From the NCBI GenBank assembly GCA_002372855.1, contig DFIZ01000003.1, positions 1 through 5,894 on the forward strand: 5,894 nt of DNA, written 5' to 3'. The position numbers were made by a program, and so were the translations under genes. This DNA comes from Bacteroidales bacterium UBA3684. Lineage in GTDB: Bacteria; Bacteroidota; Bacteroidia; Bacteroidales; P3. Below the pieces are notes generated by a model, which was not told the origin of the DNA, ran no database searches, and was given only the letters and a program-made list of their open reading frames with translations. Shown here one piece after another: positions 1 through 3,925 of the stretch (positions are counted from its first letter, which is position 1; every line of letters begins with the position of its first letter).

Positions 1-99
1 TTATATCGTTCTTATATCGTTCTCATATACTTCTCATATACTTCTTATATAGGTGATATAAGTAGTATATGAGAAGTATATAGGAACTATATAAGAAGG
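1..99. repeat. Inverted array of 11-bp AT-rich tandem units
   Basis: Left half: two copies of TTATATCGTTC (1-11, 12-22), two of TCATATACTTC (23-33, 34-44), then TTATAT. Right half: units of the opposite sense with the same 11-bp step (GTAGTATATGA at 62, GAAGTATATAG at 73, GAACTATATAA at 84). The halves are complementary about a centre near base 53: base i pairs with base 106-i from 45/61 out to 7/99, with about four mismatches and one G-T pair in 39 positions; the loop is AGGTG. The period is close to one helical turn. The array may continue left of the window. No coding potential is seen here and the function is unknown. Confidence 0.85.
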
Positions 100-112
100 G
101 CCGAATTTGGTA

Positions 113-140
113 CCTGTCGGACAGGGGTCTGGGGCAGGGT
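113..140. repeat. Palindrome with G-rich tail, copy 1
   Basis: CCTGTC (113-118) and GACAGG (120-125) form a perfect 6-bp inverted repeat around a single G. It is followed by a G-rich tail (AGGGGTCTGGGGCAGGGT, 123-140). The same plan, a palindrome running straight into AGGGGTC-N-GGGG, recurs at 900-934. This suggests a dispersed intergenic palindromic element of REP type. It lies 78 nt upstream of the acetyltransferase start, so it would fall in or just before that gene's leader. No U-tract follows, so it is not an intrinsic terminator. Confidence 0.6.
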
Positions 141-217
141 AAAATTTATGTAGAGGAGGATGAAATAATATTGAGGAAATGGCGTTTCTTTGGAAAGAAA
201 TGTTAAAAGAGACAGCT

Positions 218-763
218 ATGGAGAACAAGAAACCTACTGGGAAAGACTATGTTGGCAGCGACGACGTGTATGCCGAGGTGCAGCGGACGATGCAGCTGGC
301 GGCCTATATGAACACGGGCTGGCGTCCGGAGGAGGAGGTGCGCACGTATCTGGAGAAGATTACGGGCCGCGAGGTCGACGCGACGGTGCGGGTGTTCACA
401 CCGCTGCACATCAACTACGGGCCCGGGGTAAGCTTCGGGCGCGACTGTTTCCTCAATTTCGGCTGCACGCTGCTGGCCCTGGGGGGCATCACGATCGAGG
501 ACGGGGCGTTCATCGGTCCGCACTGTGTGCTGGCCACGGAGTACCACCCCGAGGATCCGGCGCGCCGCCATTCGCTGCTGACGAAGCCGATAGTGATCGG
601 GCGCAATGCCTGGCTGGGGGCCAATGTGACAGTGCTGGCGGGGGTGACGGTGGGCGAGAACGCCATCGTTGCCGCGGGGAGCGTGGTGACGAAGGATGTG
701 CCGGCAGGGATGGTGGTAGCTGGGACGCCGGCAAAGGTCATACGGCCCATCAGAGAAGACTGA
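218..763 (+). CDS. Sugar O-acetyltransferase, left-handed beta-helix family (maltose/galactoside acetyltransferase-like)
   Basis: The 181-residue product matches the length and plan of maltose/galactoside O-acetyltransferases, cytoplasmic trimers that transfer acetyl from acetyl-CoA to a sugar hydroxyl. Residues 1-55 form the helical N-terminal cap (TGKDYV, then MNTGW near 31-35). From about residue 56 hexapeptide repeats build the beta-helix (VSFGRD, ITIEDGAFIG, IVIGRNAWLGA, VTVGENAIVAAG). The family ending V-TKDVPAGMVVAGTPAKVI is intact. His110 in TEYHPEDP is the expected catalytic histidine; Asn80 and Trp132 fit the conserved substrate and CoA positions. Start: I chose ATG 218 because MENKKPTGKDY matches how homologues begin; in-frame ATGs at 179 and 202 would add 13 or 5 residues that look unlike the family. 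The true acceptor sugar cannot be told from sequence. The gene stands alone, convergent with the nitroreductase. Confidence 0.9.
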   Translation: MENKKPTGKDYVGSDDVYAEVQRTMQLAAYMNTGWRPEEEVRTYLEKITGREVDATVRVFTPLHINYGPGVSFGRDCFLNFGCTLLALGGITIEDGAFIGPHCVLATEYHPEDPARRHSLLTKPIVIGRNAWLGANVTVLAGVTVGENAIVAAGSVVTKDVPAGMVVAGTPAKVIRPIRED

Positions 764-777
764 GCGATTCTTTCCCC

Positions 778-802
778 GACGGCAACTGTTGTTGTCTTTT
801 TC
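778..802 (+). terminator. Rho-independent terminator candidate for the acetyltransferase gene
   Basis: Starting 15 nt after the TGA, GACGGCAA (778-785) pairs with TTGTTGTC (789-796), six Watson-Crick pairs and two G-U pairs around a CTG loop. TTTTTC (797-802) follows directly. Stem plus U-tract has the right order for plus-strand termination. The stem is modest, hence moderate confidence. Confidence 0.5.
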
Positions 803-813
803 TCAATTATTCT

Positions 814-878
814 TCTCCCGCTTCGCGTGATCCATAAATCTATTTTAAGATTTATCGATTTCCGCCGCAGGCGGGAGA
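814..878. repeat. Nested inverted repeats in the convergent gap
   Basis: Outer arms TCTCCCGC (814-821) and GCGGGAGA (871-878) are perfectly complementary. Inside them lies a perfect 8-bp stem ATAAATCT / AGATTTAT (834-841, 848-855) with a 6-nt AT loop. A third stem, CCGCC / GGCGG (862-866, 870-874), would compete with the outer right arm. The nesting looks like a compact mobile-type or structural element rather than a terminator, because no U-tract follows the outer stem on either strand. Confidence 0.55.
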
Positions 879-899
879 CCACCTTTCCGCGCCAGCCTT

Positions 900-934
900 C
901 CCCTCTCCAGCTGGAGAGGGGTCAGGGGTGAGGC
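900..934. repeat. 22-bp perfect palindrome with G-rich tail, copy 2
   Basis: Bases 900-921 are a perfect palindrome, CCCCTCTCCAG followed by its exact reverse complement, then TCAGGGGTGAGGC. The tail at 914-934 matches 15 of 21 positions with 120-140. It lies 5 bp beyond the nitroreductase stop (939-941 on the minus strand) and could mark the end of that operon, but neither strand shows a following U-tract. I recall similar palindromes in Bacteroidota intergenic DNA; genome-wide copy number cannot be checked here. Confidence 0.65.
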
Positions 935-938
935 CTAG

Positions 939-1613
939 TCAGGCCCAGCGGAAGTTGTCGGTTCCGGCGCCGAGTTCGAAGTGGCATTTGACGATGCCGA
1001 GGTCGATTTTGAGGTAGGTGCCGATGAGTGCGAAACGGGTGCGGGCGGCGACGCGGCCGTCGGCAAGGAGTTCGAATTCAAACTTCTGCATGTTCATGGC
1101 CGTGGGTGCGAGCACGGCGGCTTCCACGCCGCGGCGGAACCAGTCGGGGACTTCCTTTGTCGGGGCTTTGCAGAAGGTTTCGATGGGTTTCTGCGGATGC
1201 TGGACGCCCTGGTTGGCGCCGTAGCCGAGGGCGATGACGCCGTGCATAGTCTCGCCGTCGGCGACGGTGTAGCGGCCCGTCTGTTTGCGAAAGGTGAGGC
1301 CGACCCAGCAGGAGTTGAGGCCGAGGGTTTGGGCAAGGAGGACGATGCGCTCGGCGCGGTAGCCGAGGAGTTCGTCCTCGCCGCGGCGGCAGACGAGGGC
1401 GATGTAGTTGCGCACGCCGCTGAATTTGCCGTATTTGGCGAGGCCGTGGGCGAAGGCTTCGGGCTCGTCGGCGACGAGCTGGAGGTGGAGGCGGCCGTCG
1501 GCATTGGCCTCGGCGATGGCAGCCTGGAGGCTGTCCAGTTTTTCTTTTTCGATGGGTTTGTCGAGGTATTGGCGCACGGAATGGCGTGCGAGGATGGCTT
1601 CTTGGAGGGACAT
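939..1613 (-). CDS. Nitroreductase-family FMN oxidoreductase (TM1586-type)
   Basis: A 224-residue protein that reads end to end as the putative nitroreductase family found widely in Bacteroidales. Members are FMN-binding cytoplasmic oxidoreductases; their physiological substrate is mostly unknown. Visible landmarks: the N-terminal FMN-phosphate motif RHSVRQY (10-16), the core AERIVLLAQTLGLNSCWVGL (87-106), the turn IALGYG (127-132), and WFRRGVEAAVLAPTAMN (158-174), which is characteristic of this subgroup. Start: ATG 1611-1613 gives MSLQEAILARHSVRQY, the usual opening; an upstream in-frame ATG at 1661 would add 16 residues translated from heptamer repeats and is rejected. The last gene of the probable cupin-ferredoxin-nitroreductase operon, 69 bp after the ferredoxin stop. 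The gap is repeat DNA and the ATG sits only 3 nt from a heptamer tract, with no Shine-Dalgarno site. Reduction by the upstream flavodoxin/ferredoxin protein is a context-based guess. Confidence 0.9.
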   Translation of the reverse strand: MSLQEAILARHSVRQYLDKPIEKEKLDSLQAAIAEANADGRLHLQLVADEPEAFAHGLAKYGKFSGVRNYIALVCRRGEDELLGYRAERIVLLAQTLGLNSCWVGLTFRKQTGRYTVADGETMHGVIALGYGANQGVQHPQKPIETFCKAPTKEVPDWFRRGVEAAVLAPTAMNMQKFEFELLADGRVAARTRFALIGTYLKIDLGIVKCHFELGAGTDNFRWA

Positions 1614-1616
1614 GGG

Positions 1617-1637
1617 AAATTGAAAATTGAAAAATAA
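1617..1637. repeat. Heptamer tract, AAATTGA family
   Basis: Two perfect 7-bp units AAATTGA (1617-1623, 1624-1630) and a degenerate one, AAAATAA (1631-1637). On the nitroreductase sense strand this reads as TCAATTT units ending 3 nt before the ATG, so it is the immediate 5' region of that cistron. It joins a different heptamer family at 1639 almost without a gap. Confidence 0.65.
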
Positions 1638-1638
1638 T

Positions 1639-1694
1639 ACTAAACACTTAAAACTTAACACTCAACACTTAACACTTAAAACTTAACACTTAAC
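1639..1694. repeat. Heptamer array, ACTTAAC family, running into the ferredoxin gene
   Basis: Eight consecutive 7-bp units related to ACTTAAC (1639-1694): ACTAAAC, ACTTAAA, ACTTAAC, ACTCAAC, ACTTAAC, ACTTAAA, ACTTAAC, ACTTAAC. The last twelve bases (1683-1694) are inside the ferredoxin gene and encode Val-Lys-Cys-stop. Orientation is opposite to the array at 2430-2477. Confidence 0.85.
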
Positions 1695-2429
1695 GCTTTC
1701 TGGGTGGCGGTATTGGCGTTCTTTGGGGACGGGTTTGCCGGCGACCTGGATGGCCTGGCGGGGGCAGACGTGCAGGCAGCCGAGACAGGCGGTGCAGGCG
1801 GTGCCGATGGCGGCGTGGTTGAGGTCGGAGATGCTGATGTTCGATATGGGGCAGGTCGATACACACAGGCCGCAGCCGATGCAGAGGTCGGGGTTGACCT
1901 GGGGCTTGAAGCCTCCGAGGAGTTTGCGTTCGACGGCGGGGATGCCCGTGAGCCAGCCTGCCAGGCCGGGGGCACCGAAGTGGTTGGCGCGGCGGCGGGC
2001 GCGGACGTCGTCCACGATGCGCTGCAGACGGGGAGCGTATTTCTCCAGTTTCCACAGCTGGTCGTTGGGGTTGCGGCCGAAGAGGGTGGCGCTGTTGTCG
2101 GGCATGCGGATTTTGTGGCAGTAGGCCACGCGGACGCCCTTGCGGCGGAGGATGCGCCGCACCGTCCAGACGGAGTTGCCGGTCTGTGCGCCGCAGGTGA
2201 CGACGATGAAGACGTATGCCGAGGGATTAATTTGAAGCTGAGCCACGAGGTCGCGCACGGCGGGCGGGGTGTTGAAGTCGTAGCAGGGGTAGACGAGGCC
2301 GACGGTGGTTTCGGCGGTGAGGTCGGTACCGGCGGCTTCGGCCAGGGGGAGAAGGCTGTCGCCGGTGGCGGCGGCGATGTGTCGGGCTACGGCAAGGCTG
2401 TTGCCGGTGCCGGTGAAGTAGAGGAGCAT
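1683..2429 (-). CDS. Flavodoxin-like / 2[4Fe-4S] ferredoxin fusion (EFR1-type)
   Basis: A 248-residue two-part electron carrier. Residues 1-150 are flavodoxin-like: MLLYFTGTGNS at the start has the FMN-phosphate loop (Thr6-Ser11), followed by VGLVYPCYDFNTPP (43-56). Residues 178-225 carry two [4Fe-4S] motifs of the C-x2-C-x2-C-x3-C-P type: Cys183, 186, 189, 193 and Cys212, 215, 218, 222. All eight ligands are present. The protein should be cytoplasmic and pass single electrons between clusters and flavin; this fusion type is widespread in anaerobes, partners mostly unknown. The ATG lies directly against a heptamer array with no Shine-Dalgarno site. The last codons (GTT AAG TGT TAA) are heptamer repeat sequence, so the natural end may once have been elsewhere. 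Middle cistron between cupin (53 bp upstream) and nitroreductase (69 bp downstream); a role in supplying electrons to the latter is plausible but inferred. Confidence 0.9.
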   Translation of the reverse strand: MLLYFTGTGNSLAVARHIAAATGDSLLPLAEAAGTDLTAETTVGLVYPCYDFNTPPAVRDLVAQLQINPSAYVFIVVTCGAQTGNSVWTVRRILRRKGVRVAYCHKIRMPDNSATLFGRNPNDQLWKLEKYAPRLQRIVDDVRARRRANHFGAPGLAGWLTGIPAVERKLLGGFKPQVNPDLCIGCGLCVSTCPISNISISDLNHAAIGTACTACLGCLHVCPRQAIQVAGKPVPKERQYRHPESVKC

Positions 2430-2477
2430 GTTAGTGTTAAGTGTTAAGTGTTTAGTGTTTAGTGTTTAGTGTTAAGT
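2430..2477. repeat. Heptamer array, GTTAAGT/GTTTAGT family, abutting the ferredoxin start
   Basis: One hexamer GTTAGT then six 7-bp units: GTTAAGT twice, GTTTAGT three times, GTTAAGT. It fills nearly the whole 53-bp gap between cupin stop and ferredoxin start, leaving no room for a separate promoter or terminator. The units are the reverse complement of those at 1639-1694. On the sense strand of the genes it reads ACTTAAC, ending exactly at the ATG. Confidence 0.85.
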
Positions 2478-2482
2478 GGTGA

Positions 2483-2815
2483 TTATTGTTCGGGGACGAT
2501 GGCGAAATAGGTCAGGGGCTCGGTGGGCGAGGCGTTGATGAGGCTGTGGCTGTGGCCTTTGGGACAGTAGTGGCACTGGCCGGGGGCTAGGCGTTCCTCG
2601 CCGTCGTCGTAGAGGCAACGGGCGTCGCCGCTGAGGATGTAGATGACCTCGCTGCTGGTCTCGTGGGTGTGGTAGCCAATGGTGCAGCCGGGCATGAGGC
2701 ATCCGCGCATAATCTTGTTGACGCCGTCGAAGAGGGTACGGCTGCGGGTCTCCCCTTCCCCACCCTTGAAGCGGGGGGTGACGGTTTCTTCTATCTGGTC
2801 GAAGTCGATTTTCAT
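2483..2815 (-). CDS. Small single-domain cupin
   Basis: A 110-residue single-domain cupin (cupin_2 type), a beta-barrel metal-binding fold. Motif 1, G-x5-H-x-H-x4-E-x6-G, runs from Gly43 to Gly63 with His49, His51 and Glu56. Motif 2, G-x5-P-x-G-x2-H-x3-N, runs from Gly79 to Asn94 with His90. All four metal ligands are present, so it should bind a divalent metal; substrate and reaction are not predictable. Homologues I recall in Bacteroidales start with MKIDF and end in VPEQ, as here. Start: ATG 2813-2815 fits; an in-frame ATG at 2884 would add 23 residues unlike the family. First gene of the three-gene minus-strand set and therefore nearest to its promoter, which would lie in the divergent region 2816-3156. 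Possible roles are sensing or binding a small molecule for the downstream redox proteins; this is inference only. Confidence 0.88.
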   Translation of the reverse strand: MKIDFDQIEETVTPRFKGGEGETRSRTLFDGVNKIMRGCLMPGCTIGYHTHETSSEVIYILSGDARCLYDDGEERLAPGQCHYCPKGHSHSLINASPTEPLTYFAIVPEQ

Positions 2816-2914
2816 AAGCGTAAAAGGTTTGTATTGTTCATGTAACGCACGGAGATGTTTTTTATTGTATAGGCAATTGCCCATTTTCAGTTCACGTTAA
2901 TTGCCATCTAACCG

Positions 2915-2930
2915 ACCATTAATTAATGGT
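2915..2930. repeat. 16-bp perfect palindrome, possible operator
   Basis: ACCATTAATTAATGGT is identical to its reverse complement over all 16 bases. Size, symmetry and AT-rich centre fit a dimeric regulator's site, and it sits in the divergent promoter region. No regulator gene is in the window, so the assignment is tentative. Confidence 0.4.
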
Positions 2931-2956
2931 GAGATCATTGATTCGCAATTTTAGGA

Positions 2957-3044
2957 GCGTCTTTTCGAGACGCAAGTTATGCATCCACTTGATTTACACC
3001 ACACTTCCGTGTGGTGTTATTGAGAGTGATGCCTCTCCGAGGCA
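2957..3044. repeat. Row of three hairpins, REP-like
   Basis: Three perfect stems in succession: GCGTCT/AGACGC with loop TTTCG (2957-2973), ACACCACAC/GTGTGGTGT with loop TTCC (2996-3017), and TGCCTC/GAGGCA with loop TCC (3030-3044). Stem sequences differ but the pyrimidine-rich loops TTTCG, TTCC and TCC are alike. Spacers are 22 and 12 nt. None is followed by a U-tract, so they are not terminators. The arrangement recalls REP/BIME elements moved by IS200-like (RAYT) transposases, or a structured RNA; no transposase is in the window. Confidence 0.6.
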
Positions 3045-3156
3045 ATTTATAGAAATCATCTAATGGATAATAATTCATGTTGTAATTCTGGTTGTTTAGC
3101 ACAATAAAACTGAATGACAGACGTTATTCACTTTTGTGAAAAAACGCAGAAAACCT

Positions 3157-3888
3157 ATGATGACAAGACTGATACGGACAGCCCTGATTGTGGCTGCGGC
3201 GATGCTGGCCACAGGGTGTGCGGTGTACAACGGCACGTCGACGGACATTCCGCTCTTTCAGGAGAAAGGAGAGCTACAGGTGGAGGCGGCGTTTTTCCCC
3301 TTGGGGGTACCCCCTCTTCACCTTCTGCCCATCCCCTACCGGGGAACGGTAAGCTACAGCCTTACGGACGAGGTGGGGATTTCGGCGAGCGTCGATGCGC
3401 TGAGGCAGACGGTGCAGGCCATGGGCGGCATATACAGGCCTGTGGACAGGCGGTTTGTGTGGGAACTCTATGGCGGATTGGCCTTGGGACGGGGGGAGAA
3501 TTCCAACCCCGAAAACAATTTCTCATACACTGGACGCTACCTGATGCCCTTTGTGCAGGTGGACTGCGGATGGCGCGACCTGACGCGGTGGATGCACCTC
3601 GATGTGGCCTTTGCTCTCAGGGCAGGCGGCATTTTCGGCAGCACCGAGTACACCGAATACGGATGGGACGAGTACTCGACATGGGTGGTGCAGCAGGACA
3701 GCTTCCGTGGACTGCGACCCATGCTGGAGCCTTCGATGGAGGTGCGCTTCGGATGGAGCAACCTGATGTTCAACGTGCGTTTTTACAGAATCTTCGTCCT
3801 CGGCAACAAGCACAACCACCCCTGCAACCTTCAGGACATTCCAGCGATGAACGGTGGAATGGGCATGGGAATGAGCTACCGGTTCTGA
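3157..3888 (+). CDS. Beta-barrel-like envelope protein with lipobox-like signal peptide
   Basis: A 243-residue exported protein of unknown function. Residues 1-21 are a signal peptide: positive MMTRLIRT, hydrophobic ALIVAAAML, then ATGC with Cys21 as probable lipidation site. The lipobox has Ala, not Leu, at -3, so cleavage by signal peptidase II is likely but not certain. The mature part begins with a VYNGTSTDIPLFQEKGEL segment like the opening of uncharacterised Bacteroidales lipoproteins, then alternates aromatic and small or polar residues as in membrane beta-strands (VSYSLTDEVGISASV, MEVRFGWSNLMFNVRFY) and ends in Tyr-Arg-Phe, a typical outer-membrane barrel terminus. No Ser-(Asp/Glu) run follows Cys21, so the surface-export signal of many Bacteroidota lipoproteins is absent. 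Start: ATG 3157 or 3160 fits the signal peptide; an in-frame GTG at 3136 would add MKKRRKP and cannot be excluded. Convergent with the dipeptidase, 37 bp away. Confidence 0.72.
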   Translation: MMTRLIRTALIVAAAMLATGCAVYNGTSTDIPLFQEKGELQVEAAFFPLGVPPLHLLPIPYRGTVSYSLTDEVGISASVDALRQTVQAMGGIYRPVDRRFVWELYGGLALGRGENSNPENNFSYTGRYLMPFVQVDCGWRDLTRWMHLDVAFALRAGGIFGSTEYTEYGWDEYSTWVVQQDSFRGLRPMLEPSMEVRFGWSNLMFNVRFYRIFVLGNKHNHPCNLQDIPAMNGGMGMGMSYRF

Positions 3889-3925
3889 TTCTTTTTTGCC
3901 GGCCCTGGCACCGGGTTCCACTTTA

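Larger units (their letters stand above)
2816..3156. promoter_or_regulatory. 341-bp divergent intergenic region
   Basis: Lies between the minus-strand cupin and the plus-strand envelope protein, so promoters for both should be here. Perfect palindromes GGCAATTGCC (2872-2881) and ACCATTAATTAATGGT (2915-2930) are candidate operator sites, 57 and 100 bp from the cupin start. Three hairpins follow at 2957-3044. I searched for the Bacteroides consensus (TTTG, about 20 bp, TAnnTTTG) and found no convincing pair on either strand. From 3045 to 3156 the DNA is AT-rich with no feature I can name. No ORF here looks real. Confidence 0.55.

Noticed and set aside
152..168. Strong Shine-Dalgarno-like AGAGGAGG followed by ATG
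   Set aside because: The ATG at 160 is followed by AAA TAA, a two-residue frame; Bacteroidota rarely rely on such sites, and the acetyltransferase start is at 218.
34..228. Small minus-strand ORF over the 11-bp array and the acetyltransferase leader
   Set aside because: Most of it is translated repeat DNA and leader; no conserved features.
981..1637. Open frame of 218 codons on the plus strand antisense to the nitroreductase
   Set aside because: Same compositional artefact; the minus-strand protein matches its family over the full length.
1704..2447. Open frame of 247 codons on the plus strand antisense to the ferredoxin fusion
   Set aside because: Gly/Ala/Val/Asp-rich shadow; the minus strand carries FMN and eight-cysteine cluster motifs.
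1639..2477. Heptamer arrays as a CRISPR array or as transposon terminal repeats
   Set aside because: Units are contiguous 7-mers without spacers, and the enclosed gene is a redox protein with no transposase or target duplication visible.
3129..3136. CACTTTTG as a -7 box (TAnnTTTG) for the envelope-protein gene
   Set aside because: First base of the box differs and no TTTG lies about 20 bp upstream; also very close to the start codon.
3889..3925. Bidirectional terminator between the envelope protein and dipeptidase genes
   Set aside because: A short TGCC/GGCA stem exists, but the T-run lies on its 5' side on the plus strand and becomes an A-run on the minus strand, so neither strand has stem followed by U-tract.
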